Position numbers and translations under genes: made by a program. This document shows positions 1 to 11,479 of a stretch of 64,000 nucleotides of DNA, piece after piece. Source of the stretch: Flaveria trinervia (taxonomy: Eukaryota > Streptophyta > Magnoliopsida > Asterales > Asteraceae); contig CM046457.1 in assembly GCA_025506515.1 (NCBI GenBank), positions 42,093,541 to 42,157,540 on the forward strand. Reading direction: 5' to 3'. A model generated the notes under the pieces. It saw only the letters and a list, made by a program, of their open reading frames with translations. It did not search any database and had not been told where the DNA came from. Each line of letters opens with the position of its first letter. Positions within the stretch are counted from its first letter, which is position 1.

Positions 1-38
1 TAAGAATCCATTTAGGAAAGCCGTTTTGACATCCATTT
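1..38 (-). mobile_element. Copia element D, reverse transcriptase fragment left of insertion A
   Basis: This is the short continuation of element D on the other side of the insertion of A. Read on the minus strand and joined in concept to 12,382 onward, it continues the copia RT motif around the MDVKTAFLNG block. The last five bases (34-38, CATTT) are repeated at 12,382-12,386 and form the target duplication of A. The rest of D lies outside the window to the left. Confidence 0.85.
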
Positions 39-945
39 TGTTGGACCAAAAGAACCAATGAGCCAAGATCAGAAAACCTCTAAGTCCCACATGGAATCAC
101 AACAACTGCTGAAAGACTCATCAGCAGTTTGACAAGTGCTGAAGACCTCAACAGCTGAAGATCAAGTGCTGAAGACTTCAACAGCTGAAGAACTAAAGTG
201 CTGAAGTACAACAGCTAAAGAACACAAGTGCTGAAGCTGAAAGACCAAAGTACTGAAGTACAACAGCTGAAGAGTTTACAAGTGCTGAAGATCAACAACT
301 GATGTACAAAGTCTGAAGACAAAGACTGAAGACATCAGCTGATGATATCTACTGAAGTCATCAGCTGATGAAACATCTGAAGGTCAAAGTCTGAAGATCA
401 AGTACTGAAGCCTCAGTAGTTTGTCACAACTGCTGAAGGGTACTTCTTCAGTAGATGTGATATCAGTAGTTTTATATTTTTATGTTTCAGTAGTTTTGTA
501 AAACGACTGAAGAGCTTGTTCTTCAGTCGTTGTAGTTTCAGTAGTTTTAATCAGTAGCTTTATATTCTGTACTTAACACTCTGTTATGTTCTCAGTAGTT
601 GTGAACATTTCAGTAGTTTGTTAAGAGTTAGTTATTTTTGTATTAGATCTGCCAGTTGTCATTTTCCGTGATAACAGCAGTGATTGTTGCACTCTATATA
701 AGGAGTGACAACCTATTGTAATAGGTAGAATGAATGGAATGAATAAGTGATGATTTGAATGATTTGATTAAGAACATTCCTTATCTATAAACATTCCTTG
801 AATCAGAAATATATTCTCTCGCTATAACCGTATGTGCTCTTAATGCATACAAGCATCGACTTCTTGCTACAATTTGTCTAATTCCTGTTCGTATTCCGCT
901 GCTTTAAACTCTAATACATCAAACTTGTGATCGCTGATCCTGTCA
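39..945 (+). repeat. 5' LTR of element A, rich in CTGAAG / CAGTAGTT motifs
   Basis: The LTR starts TGTTGG and ends CCTGTCA. Its U3 part is packed with a short motif. From about 100 to 450 nearly all copies read CTGAAG or CTGATG, often as GTGCTGAAG or CAACAGCTGAAG. From about 430 to 640 the copies switch to the complement, CTTCAGTAGTT or CAGTAGTT, so the two halves can pair. A TATA-like CTCTATATAAGG at about 692-703 is the likely promoter. TTCCGCTGC lies at 894-902, 43 bp before the LTR end. Confidence 0.93.
692..703 (+). promoter_or_regulatory. Putative TATA box of the 5' LTR of A
   Basis: CTCTATATAAGG is the best TATA-like match in the LTR. It lies downstream of the motif-rich U3 section and about 245 bp before the LTR end. 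The 3' LTR holds the same string at about 12,130-12,141. The assignment is inferred from sequence only. Confidence 0.55.
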
Positions 946-947
946 AA

Positions 948-962
948 TGGTATCAGAGCAGG
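948..962 (+). other. Primer binding site of element A (initiator tRNA-Met type)
   Basis: TGGTATCAGAGCAGG starts two bases after the CA end of the 5' LTR. TGGTATCAGAGC is the usual plant primer site complementary to the 3' end of initiator tRNA-Met. It fixes the LTR boundary and the plus orientation. Confidence 0.92.
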
Positions 963-1178
963 TTAATCATTGATCGATCTAATAATTGATCATTGAAACT
1001 GCTATTCAAGATCTAAGTTTGATTGAATTAGCTTTTGTTTTGCAAGAAACGGTTATAGAGATTGAATTTTCTGTATTTCTGGTCATTCATCCTGAGATCT
1101 TTTCTTGGTTTTCATTGAGTTTGTTGTGGTCTGTGTAAAACTTTTAAAAGCTTGAATTAAATTGTTTTTGAACTGAAA

Positions 1179-4015
1179 ATGACCACTCCCTCCAATGATC
1201 CTCACAATACTGGTTCCTCAACCAAGCCACCAATGCTGGTTAGAAATGAGTATAACATATGGCAAAGACGAATGCTCCATCACCTGTCTGTTAACAGCAC
1301 AGGTTGTTGGACATCAGTGGTACATGGTTCACACAAGCCTATGGTGAATAACCCGGAAACCAATCAAATGGTTCCGAAGAGGAGGGAGCAATACTCAGAT
1401 GAGGATAAGAAGTTGCTTGAAATTGATGCAAAAGCCCATGGAATTCTGGCCATGGCACTGCCAAATGAAATCTATTCTGGGCTAATGCATCATGAAACTG
1501 CCCATGACCTCTGGAATGCCTTGAAAGAACAATTTGGAGGAACAGATGAGGTCTTGGAAAATAATAGAGAAATTCTTGCCCAACAATATGAGACATTCTC
1601 TCATAGAAAGGGTGAGACACTGACTCAACAATATGAGCGGTTCTCCTGTTTGATCTCTGAATTAAAAATGGTCAAACTTGAGTACACAAATATTCAGATG
1701 AATAACAGATTTCTCAGATCACTGCCTGAGAGATTGGACACATATACTATTGTCCTACGCTCCAGTGCAAGTTGGACAAACTATCTCTACCCAACTCCAT
1801 GGGAAACTGCTCACGTTTGAGAGAGAGATAGAACAGAAGAGAAAGCTGTCTTCATCTGGAAAGCTCACTGAAGACTTTGTACCAGGCAACACTGCCTTGG
1901 TGGGTCATGAGTCAGAATATGCTTCATCTGAATGCCAGTATGATGAGCATATTAATTCTCTTCAAGCACTTCTGATTCTGCATTTGTGAGTGTTGAGGGT
2001 CAGTTTACTGGGTGTAATAATGACAATATATGCTTCATTATGGATGATCTCAAGGGGATTGCTGATGATGACTTAGAAGAGATGGATATTTTGAGCCAAA
2101 TGGCCCTGATAAATATCAGATCTCAGAAGTTCTATAAAAGAACTGGAAGAAAATTCCCAGGACTCTCTGGCAAAACCAAAGTTGGTTTTGACAAGAGCAA
2201 GTTGAGGTGTCACAAATGCCAAAGGCTTGGACACTTTGCAAGAGAGTGTAGATCAACTGGATCTAACTCCACTGCACCCTTTGTGACTTTTCCTGGCAAT
2301 AGTCAACAACACAGAGGGCAACATCCTGTCACTTCTAGTCATCATCCTCAACAACAATCTCCGGCATATTTTGCTCCTCAGGGTCAAATGCCATATCCGT
2401 ACCCTTGCTATTACATGCCACAGTCAAATCAAGTTCAAGTTCCTATGGCACCACAACCTCATGCACTACCAGAACCTCAGCCATCCCAATCTCATCAACA
2501 AACTCAACCTCAACAACACAGCTTCTTCACCCCAGGAGTTGTTGACTGGAGCAGTTTACAAGATGACATGTCCGGTCATGATCAACTGTTTTCAGGTGCT
2601 GGTCAACATGGTGGTGACAGCCCTTTTGGGAATCTGGCTCTTATGGCTTTGGAGTCTGCTGATACTTCATTTTCTAATGCCTCTACACCTCAGGTATCAC
2701 AGGTATCCTCTGAGGCAAAAGCCAAATTATGTTCTGAACCATGCATAGAAGCATTTGCTTCCATTAGAGAAGCAAATGTAGCTCTAATTAATAAGAACAT
2801 TGAGCTAGAACAAATAATTTCCAAAAACAAAGCTGAGTTTGAGTCTGTGCTTAAAGATAAAAATGATGAGATTTATAAACTGAATTGCCAAATAATTGAT
2901 GATAAGGCTAGAGAAGAGGTACTTCTAGAGAAGTACAAAGATCTCAAAGAAACCCTTGCAGTTACCCAGGTCGAGTGTGATAGATGGGTACAATCATGCA
3001 AAGGTTTTGAAATGCTTCTTAGTAAGCAATCTGCTTCAAATGTGAAGTTTGGAATTGGTTACAATCACACTGCTCCACCTACAGATTTTACCCCAAGAGC
3101 AGTGGTAGAATCTGATGGTGAGAGTGATAACCAATCCATCACATCATGTGATCTACCTTCTGATACAGCACAATCAGAAGTAGCAGTCAGCATCAAGCCC
3201 TCTTTGAACTTATCAGCTGATGTTGATGGTTCAAATGCTAACATTCACATGATTAATGAGTTGATCAACTCAGGAGTTAATTCTGAAGGTCCTGAAAGGA
3301 CTAGAGAGCAGGATCTAACACCTGAAGTTCAAACTTCAACTGCTGTCAGTACTGAAGAGAAGAAAACTGACAGTAGAAAGAGTTTGAAGACCACTAAAGA
3401 GGCAGTCAAGAAAGCAACAATGCTTCCAAAGCATTAAAGAACAAGTCTTCAGTTGCTTCACCCTCTTTAGTTAATGATCAACCTAAGATGAAGAAGAAAC
3501 CATGTGAAGTATGTGGTTTGTTCAATCATCTTACAGATGATTGTTGGTACAAAAGAGGTTCCAAACTCAAACAAAAAGAAGAAATTAAAGAGAAAATGGT
3601 AAAATGAAAACTGAGTTTGAGACCACATTTGTATCAGCAACATCAAATCCTGTAACCCTTAAGTCCTCAAAGAAATCCAAAAAGGAAGGGGTTAAACAGG
3701 TGACAGCTGAGGATGCGAAGAAGAAGGGGCAACATAGGAACTTATCAAACTCTACTGGCAATGTGTCTGACGAGCTGAAAGCTTTATCACAAAATCAGAC
3801 ACAGCTGGTTATGATGGTCAACATCTGTTGGGTAGAGTTAACCAACTAGATGCTCCTATGTTGAAACCACAGAAAAGGAGATCCAAGCCAAAGGACTCCT
3901 CTTCTACACCATCTTCTTCTCTCAGGCTGTTGTTTCAAATAAACCTGTTAGTTTACCATCTATTGATGAGACCAGGCCCAAAACCAAAAAGGTTTGGGTC
4001 TCTAAAACTAACTGA
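1179..4015 (+). pseudogene. Gag of Sirevirus A (frameshifted)
   Basis: This is the structural protein that packages the element RNA. It starts at an ATG after a leader of about 230 bp. The N-terminal part (1179-1820) has the conserved copia Gag core (YNIWQRRM, LWNALKEQFGG, LTQQYERFS, then FLRSLPERL). The frame is lost near 1,750-1,820 and resumes at 1986-3437. That segment carries FYKRTGRKFPG, a CCHC knuckle (CHKCQRLGHFARECR, about 2,206-2,250), a proline/glutamine-rich stretch, and a predicted coiled coil (about 2,740-3,010, EANVALINKN to KDLKETLAVTQ). A second knuckle-like CEVCGLFNHLTDDC lies at about 3,508-3,549 in a shifted frame, and more fragments follow to about 4,015. Two knuckles plus a coiled coil are typical of Sirevirus Gag. 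At least three frame breaks make it non-functional as read. Confidence 0.88.
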
Positions 4016-4019
4016 TTGT

Positions 4020-5540
4020 TTATTTTTGCAGGGTTCTTCAACATGCCAAAGTAGCATCTGGTATGTAGACAGTGGGGGATCTATGCACATGACTGGGAAC
4101 AGCTCTCTTCTTCATGACTACTCTCAAGGAAGAAGGGATTTGTTTCTTTTGGCAATGATGCTAGGGGTTACATCATTGGTAAGGGCTTTGTCTCCAATGG
4201 AGAAATCAAATTTGATGATGTTAATCATGTGGAAAATCTCAAGTACAATCTCTTGAGTGTCAGTCAAATGTGTGATAAAGGCCATGTTGCTCTTTTCACC
4301 AGTCAAAACTGTAGGATTCTGTCATCCAAAGTTTTGCACTTGATTGACAAGGTGTTGGATGATCACACTCTCCTGAGAGCCACAACAGGAAGGAGTGTAT
4401 GCCTTAGATCTTTCCAAGAAAATAGATCTCAAAGGAAATCCTTGCCTATTTTCCAAAGCCTCTTCTCAAATCTAAACTATGGCACAGAAGGCTTGGTCAT
4501 GTTAATCTCAAAAACATGAATCAGCTTACCCACAATAGTTTAGTCAGAGGCTTACCAATAAAGGAGTTCCACTGTGATGAAACCTGCACTGCTTGTTTAA
4601 AAGGAAAACAGCACAAAGTCTCATTCCCTCCTATTGAAGAGCCTAAGTCCACTGCCTGCTTGCAATTACTGCATATGGATTTATTTGGTCCTGTGAGAGT
4701 AATGAGCATGGCAAAGAAGAAATACTATCTGGTAATTGTGGATTACTCTAGATTTGTATGGACTTTCTTTCTACATTCAAAGGATGAGGCTGCTCAGAAG
4801 ATTATTCACTTTGTGTTGTATATTGAGAAGCAGTATTCCCTTCCAGTCAAGTGTATTAGGAGTGACAATGGAACTAAGTTCAGAAATCATACACTTGATG
4901 ACTTCTATCTTTCAAAGGGAATCAAAAGGCAGTTTAGCATCCCAAGGACTCCAGAACAAAATGGAGTAGTGGAAAGAAAGAACAGGACCCTCATTGAAGC
5001 TGCAAGGTCCATGCTGGCTGACTCAGGTTTGCCACTGACCTTTTGGGCTGAAGCTGTCAACACAGCTTGCTATGTGCAAAATAGAGTTTTAGTAAATCAG
5101 AGGTTGATGAAGACTCCATATGAAGTTCTCCATCATTTGGCTCCTCTGATTTCATTTTTCAAAGCATTTGGGTGTCCCTGTTTTATTCTCAACACAAAGG
5201 ATCAACTCCATAAATTTGATCCTAAGGTGGATGCAGGTATTTTGTTGGTTATTCATCTACTTGCAAGGCATACAGAGTCTTCAACTGCAGAACAAAGATG
5301 GTTGAAGAAACTCTACATGTTAAGTTCAATGAATCTCCAAAGGACAAGATTCCACAAAGCCCTGTGGAGTTATTTGATTTGGACATACTGCAATATGTTC
5401 CTTATCAAACTCCTGTTGTTGCTCCTGTCAACAGTTCACCACCTGGTGGTACTGCTGATGATGATGATGATTGCAGTACTCACCTCTTCAGGTTCAGTGA
5501 TCAGCTGCCTGATTCAGCTAGACCTGATGTTCCTGTAGCT
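4020..5540 (+). pseudogene. Protease and integrase of Sirevirus A (frameshifted)
   Basis: Aspartic protease: WYVDSGGSMHMTGN at about 4,060-4,101 gives the DSG active site and the usual HMTG. The frame changes near 4,230, where KYNLLSVSQMCDKGH continues the domain. The integrase zinc region and core follow at 4,516-5,538: HCDETCTACLKGKQHKVS, then the catalytic D in HMDLFGP, the second D in RSDNGTKF and the E in NGVVERKNRT, so the D,D,E triad is present. The C-terminal FGCPCFILNTKDQLHKFDPK block follows and then the frame drifts. The domain order before RT is diagnostic of Ty1/copia. This piece cannot be translated intact because of the frame shifts. Confidence 0.9.
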
Positions 5541-7306
5541 CCAGTAGCACCATCCACAACAAATGCTGATGAGATCTCTTCGATTTCAACTTCCTTTGAA
5601 TTACCATCCACTGATTGGTTTCAAGGAAATGATTCACCATCACCATCTGTTACTGCTGAGCCTGCTACAAACACTTGCACAGATCTCATTGTGTATCAAG
5701 ATCTGAAGAATCACCCTATGTCTCAAATCATTGGTGATATCACTGCTGGAGTATCAACAAGAAGTCAATTGTCAAATTTCTGCTTCTATGCTCTCTTCAT
5801 CAGTCAGCAAGAGCCAAAGAATTATCACATTGCTTTAAAGGACAATGGATGGGTTGATGCCATGCAGCTTGAGCTTCTTCAGTTCAAGAAATAGCAAGTG
5901 TGGGAACTGGTTCCTCTACCTCCAGGTAAGTGTGCAATAGGCACTAAATGGGTGTTTAGGAACAAAACTGATGAAAATGGGCTTATTGTTAAGAACAAGG
6001 CCAGACTGGTTGTTCAGGGGTTTGCACAAGAAGAAGGTATTGATTATGATGAAACCTTTGCCCCTGTAGCCAGACTGGAAGCAATTCGATTGTTTTTAGC
6101 TTATGCTGCTTATCAAAACCTTAAAGTTTTTCAAATGGATGTCAAAAGTGCATTTTTATGGAAAATTAAAGAAGAGGTTTATGTATGTCAACCTCCAGGC
6201 TTTGAGGACAATAAACATCCTAATTGGGTGTATAAGCTTGATAAGGCTCTTTATGGTTTAAAACAAGCTCCTAGAGCCTGGTATGAGACATTATCAAACT
6301 TTCTTCTGGAAACAATTTCACTAGAGGCTCCATAGATAAGACTTTATTCATTAAGAAAGCTGGGCAGCATAATCTACTTGTTCAAATTTATGTAGATGAT
6401 ATCATTTTTGCATCCTCTGATCCAAAGTTGTGTGATGCCTTTACAAAGTTGATGCAACAGAAGTTTGAAATGAGTGCCATGGGAGAATTACAGTTCTTTC
6501 TGGGGTTGCAAATCAAACAAAAGGCTGATGGAATTTTCATTCATCAGTCCAAATACACAAAAGATCTTTTGCAAAAGTTTGATTTACAAAACTGTAAGCC
6601 CTGTTCTACCCCCATGTGCAGCACCACACAACTGGATACAGATCAGAAAGGTAAAGTGGTTGATGAAACACTTTACAGATGTATGATTGGGTCCTTGATG
6701 TATTTAACAGCTTCTAGACCAGATATTATGTTTGCTACATGTGTTTGTGCTAGATTTCAGGCTGCACCTAAAGAGTCTCATCTGATTGCAGTCAAGAGGA
6801 TCTTTAGATATCTGCAAGGCACTCCATCTCTAGGTTTATGGTATTCTACTGGACATTCTGGTAAATTAGTTGCTTTTTCTGACAGTGACTATGCAGGGTG
6901 TAAGTTGACCAGGAAATCAACTTCTGGTGGATGTCAATTCCTAGGCAACTGCTTGATTTCTTGGCAGAGCAAGAAACAGACCTCAGTTGCTACATCAACT
7001 GCTGAAGCAAAGTACATTGCTGCTGCAAGCTGCACCTCTCAGCTACTCTGGCTTCAAAACCAACTTTTGGATTATGGCATTACAGAGACTAAGACTCCAT
7101 TGTTAATGGATAGTGCTTCAGCTCTGTGTATTGTCAAAAATCCAGTCCAGCACTCTAGGACCAAACATATAGAGATCAGACATCATTTTATAAGGGATTG
7201 TTTTGAAAAAGGTCTGATTGATCCTAAGTTTGTGCCTAGTGCTGATGAGCTTGCAGACATTTTTACTAAGCCTTTGGATAGTTCAACTTCCAAAACCTGG
7301 TGTTAA
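5298..7306 (+). pseudogene. Reverse transcriptase and RNase H of Sirevirus A (one in-frame stop plus a frameshift)
   Basis: The linker (5298-5890) ends in the conserved FISQQEPKNYHIALKDNGW block. A TAG stop at 5,892-5,894 precedes VWELVPLPPG. RT motifs follow: KWVFRNKTDENG, ARLVVQGFAQEEGIDYDETF, VFQMDVKSAFL, YGLKQAPRAWYE, and YVDDIIFAS at about 6,391-6,417 with the two catalytic aspartates. The frame is interrupted near 6,310-6,430. RNase H spans about 6,850-7,300 with FSDSDYAG, STAEAKYIAAAS, LLMDSASA and KHIEIRHHFIRD. The wording (FFLGLQIKQ, LDYGIT, ADIFTKPLD) is Sirevirus-like. Pol ends at TAA 7,304-7,306, and a non-coding spacer with hairpin repeats follows. Confidence 0.92.
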
Positions 7307-7319
7307 GGCTTGGTATGCT

Positions 7320-8010
7320 GCAGCTAGAATAAGTGACAACTACTGATGATTCAGTAGTAATTACTGGTGATCATTGCACCCATGTCACATATAAGTACTG
7401 ATGAGTCCTTTTCCCTTCAGTAGTTTTTATAACTACTGAAGGCTACATGTCTCACAAGTACTGAAGTGCTTCATCTGTTCTAAACTACTGATGTAGTTAC
7501 AACTACTGATGCAGTTACAACTACTGCGATTAGTAAAAACAGATAAGTACTGATGTCCTATGAAACAACTGAAATCAGCCAAAAAGGCTGATGAATGTGT
7601 TGAGGACAGTATGAAACAGCTGAAAAGCTAAGAATTGACGAAAACAGCTGAAGAGAACTTTCTCTTCAGTCGTTTGTACAACTGATGTTTCCTTCTAAAC
7701 AACTGAAGCAAAACCATGTCTTCAGTAGTTTTATAACTACTGATGACTATTACCAAGTCTTCAGTTGTTTACAACAGCTGATGACAAAACCACTGGCTTC
7801 AGTAGTTTCATAACTACTGATGCCAAACACCATGTCTTCAGTTGTTTCATCATCTGAAGTCAAAACCACGGTCTTCAGTAGTTTTCTAACTACTGATGCC
7901 TAACACCACGACTTAAGCTGTTTCAACGTCTGAAAGGATAATACCATGTCAACGGTCGTTTAAAACTACTGATGACTAACACCACATCCTTCAGTCATTT
8001 TTTACCGTAC
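7320..8010 (+). repeat. Array of about 38-bp hairpin units between pol and ORF3 of A
   Basis: The spacer is built from CTTCAGTAGTT followed within a few bases by AACTACTGAAG or AACTACTGATG. The clearest hairpin has arms at 7415-7425 and 7431-7441 around a 5-base loop. From 7,720 the units are regular: CTTCAG starts at 7720, 7759, 7797, 7836 and 7873, a period of 37-39 bp, each followed by its near-complement. The same motif fills the LTRs of A. No reading frame crosses this spacer. Confidence 0.85.
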
Positions 8011-8091
8011 CCTATAATATCCCTGACCTAAGCTCTCAATGCTTCATCTTCTTCAAACCTAACGTTCCTCTCCAAAACTTCTCTCTTCTCA

Positions 8092-11000
8092 ATGGCGTCC
8101 ATGCAAATAAACCGCGACACAACTGTGTTGCCTACCTCACTAAATCGCCTATCTGGACTAAGTTCGATACTTCTATCGATCTTATGGTTCAGTCCCAATA
8201 CAATACGGCATTCTTCTAAATCCCATACTACATGCCGAATCCCTTCAACAATTTTGGATGAACGTTACTATTACCACTAGGGAGAACAACACACCATCTC
8301 TCCAGTCGGTCGTCAACAATAAAGAAGTAGTCATCACTCCTGCAATAATCCGCCAAATTCTCATTTGAATGATTCTAGTTCTCCTGCTGGATATCCGAAG
8401 GGCACCACAGATCTATCCTTTGCCAACATGGATATCAAGGTGATCTCAGTGCCTCCACTATCATGAAGAAACACTTTAATGACGCTGAGCGCCTAATCTT
8501 TCACATGGTGAATGTATGTTTGGCCCCTAAGACGTCGTCTTGGGATCAAATGTCGACAAAATGGCAGCAGGTAATGTATTCTATTCTTGAGCAACAACCA
8601 CTAAACTTTTCAGAAATAATATTTTCGGAGCTCAAGGACATGGCTCAAAAACTAACTGCAAACGTTGGATACTATATCCACGGTTCATAATGGCCATCAT
8701 TACAAACCAGCTTAATGCTGAGGGACTTGTTGGCTTGGGAGTCCTGCTACGGCTGTTCTGCCGGAAGTATACTCCGGCACAACTCTAACCAGACACTCAA
8801 AATGGCTGCCAAGCTGCGAAAACCCACGCAGCTGGAACCCACAGTCACCACCTCCAAATCAAAAGTCCCCACCAAACCCACCAAAAAAGAAACCAAAACG
8901 GCTACTCAAGGAATTAAGTCCCCTGAGGATGCCCCTGCAACACAAACGCAGGATATATCCACTAGTCCAAACCCCCTAGTGGATACAATGACTCTTCCAG
9001 CTATAGCCGCTCAGGCTTTCTCTCAACAGGAGCCTGCAGCAACCACTCAAGGGGTACCTACATATCTGGGATCTTCCTCACTTGAGGGGATTGCCATTGA
9101 AGAGCACCAACCTCCCACAGGTGCACACTGCTTCTATCCCTTCACCCCAAACAACCGCCCCTCACAGCCCAACTTTAATAGTTGCACAAGTGCTGACTCA
9201 ACTGCACTCCTCACCCCCTCCCCAGAAACCACTACTACTGGGAATACCTCTACAATTAAGGGGGAGGAACACAGTGCACTTGAGAACCCACAGCACAGGG
9301 GTTTACCACTTCTATCTCCTGGTGTAGACAAGGAGCTTAGAATATCTAGTGAGGCTGCCACCTCCTCTGACTCAGCACATGATCAGAATGAGGCTGGTAA
9401 CATTGCCAAGACCTCACAAGAGGCAACACAGATGATGGATGTCCTGAGGCTGGACTGGAAGTCCCCAGTACCAAGCACAAGGGGCACATGCATCAACTGG
9501 TCTACACCCAGTGCATGTAAATCCTGCTCTAAGCAGGAGGTCAGATGATTCAGTCGGCGGCTGATGATGACCTGGGCTTTTTCTATGATGTTCTTGCTAG
9601 AACACAATCCTTGAAGAGAAAGTCAGTAGGCTGCAAAACCTACTTGATCAACTCTCCACAAGGAGAAAGACATCTGCCTCTACCCACCCACAGATGGCAC
9701 CTTCACTTGAAGGTTCCCCAAACACTGAGCCACTCCAAACTCAACCACCTGCCTCTGCTTCAGGCCCTACTTCTCAGGAACGGAACCCTCCTGAGCAAAT
9801 AGGTGTTGTACTTCAAAATTCCCTCCCTCTCATCACAACCATAATCACTGATATTGTGACTAAAGCCATTGATGAGAGGCTTTCCTCAACTTTACAGCCT
9901 TGATTGATGCTGCTGTACAAAAGACTCTTTCTGCAGTACAAACCCCCTCCTCCAATGCATCCAAAAAAGGGGAGAGTACTGCAGTGAAAGAAAGAAGAGG
10001 AAAAGATCAGAGGAAAAGAAGGAAGAAAAGCAAGCCCAAGAGGAGGAGAAAGAAAAGCAACCTCTGCTCACTTACAAGCGAAAGAAAAGTGCTGATGATC
10101 ATACTGCTGAAGACAAATCCTTGGAGGAGCTGGTAAAAGAAGCTGACACTACACACAGCCGCTCCATGGATAAAATAATTGAACAACTCTTCAGGAAGGG
10201 GTTTGACACAGCCACACTAGATAGTGAGATCAGAAGGTTGGAAGTGCAAGAGATACAAACCCGATGGGCAGGGTATGATGCTCTGGAAAAAGAGAGGTTG
10301 GAAATAATGATCCGCTTTATTGCAAAATACTTAGGAAGATCATTAATGGAGATCCGCGCGTGGACCAGGGACAGCATTCTGGCTATAGCCACCAGAATCT
10401 GTCTATCTGAGCAATTCAACAAAGGGATTATTGTGGAAGCCCTTGATGAGGCTGGGGCTGGTAAAAGGTTAGAGATGGCTAAACTCACAAAGGCGAAACT
10501 AACTACAAAGATGCTAGATCAACCTTCCCTTCCACCCACTCAAACAGATCCTATCCCTCAAATCTCCCAACCAATCTCTAAGCCAAAATCCAAACATCCT
10601 CATTCTTCAAAACCAATTCCTTCACCAACCAAACATCATCCAGTGATGCACCCAGAAGGAGGAGAAGGGTGCTGAGGATGGAAGAAGAAGACGAAGAGGA
10701 GGATGAAGATGATAGTCTGCCACTCTCTGCTGTTCTAAAGCTGCCAAAACCCCGAAGTCAACCCATGATCACACCTGACTCTCAAAGGGAAATGGTCAGA
10801 GTCAAGATAGAAGAAGAAGAACAGTAGAAACAGCACGATGAGCAACTGTTGAAGATGGTTGACAAGGAATTTCCTCAGTCATCATCTATTCAAGCCATGA
10901 AAGGGCATGCTCAAAGGCTGTACACTCTCAGGCACACTTTTCAGTATCAGAAGGAGAGAGTGAGAGTATGGCCGGACCCCAGGGTGAGTTCTAGAATCCA

Positions 11001-11363
11001 TAAAAGAACTATTCCTCACAGATACAATGGCCAGGTACGAAAAACAATAGATTCTACCATCATGTTGGCCGTTGTAGTCTCACCTTGGGAAATCATTGAT
11101 GAATTCAAGAGAGAGCACCAAGCAAAGAAGACCCCTCAAGCTTTACTAGAAAACAAGATGATTAAGAAGGGGTTGTATATAAAAAGCTTGAAGACATCCA
11201 GAAGAATGAGCTCCAGTTACTCCTTGAAGGCAACCATCCTGATGAATTTGTATATAGGGAGGTAACTACGGTGGAGCTGAAAAATGGCAGGACCATGAAG
11301 TACTTATCAGAGTACTATGGTCCAGAGTTCTTCTTCGAAGGAGGAGTAGAAGGCCCAGGCTAG
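8092..11363 (+). pseudogene. ORF3 of Sirevirus A: extra protein after pol, function unknown (frameshifted)
   Basis: This is a third coding region between pol and the 3' LTR, broken into frames at 8092-8280, 8463-8690, 8715-9548, 9545-9802, 9694-9903, 9900-10,136, 10,121-10,675 and 10,849-11,265, ending at TAG 11,361-11,363. Homology with the ORF3 of element C is visible: VITPAIIRQIL near 8,325-8,365 matches FITPAIINRHLQL. The segment with WDQM, LNFSEIIFSEL and YYIHG (8,540-8,690) parallels WDQI, FRYSQFVYTNL and YYMFPR in C. The middle is Pro/Thr/Ser-rich, and the C-terminal part is charged with helical segments and ends FFFEGG. I do not recognise an enzymatic motif, signal peptide or convincing membrane segment, so calling it an envelope is not supported. 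Sireviruses are known to carry variable extra ORFs here. Confidence 0.7.
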
Positions 11364-11463
11364 AGCTTACATGGGTCATCTTCTCTACTGATCAAGAAGA
11401 AAAAGACCAACATTTTGCCAACAATAAGTGGGATAATAAATAAGTTAGAGGTTTTGGCTGCAT
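11364..11463. other. Short spacer between ORF3 and polypurine tract of A
   Basis: About 100 bp of non-coding internal sequence joins the ORF3 stop to the polypurine tract. No further motif is seen. Confidence 0.5.
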
Positions 11464-11479
11464 TGGTTCAGGGGGAGTT
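11464..11479 (+). other. Polypurine tract of element A
   Basis: The purine-rich CAGGGGGAGTT lies directly before the TGTTGG start of the 3' LTR. It is the expected plus-strand primer site and confirms the LTR boundary. Confidence 0.8.

Noticed and set aside
8092..11363. A retroviral-type envelope protein
   Set aside because: No signal peptide, furin-like site or convincing membrane segments in A or C; called only ORF3.
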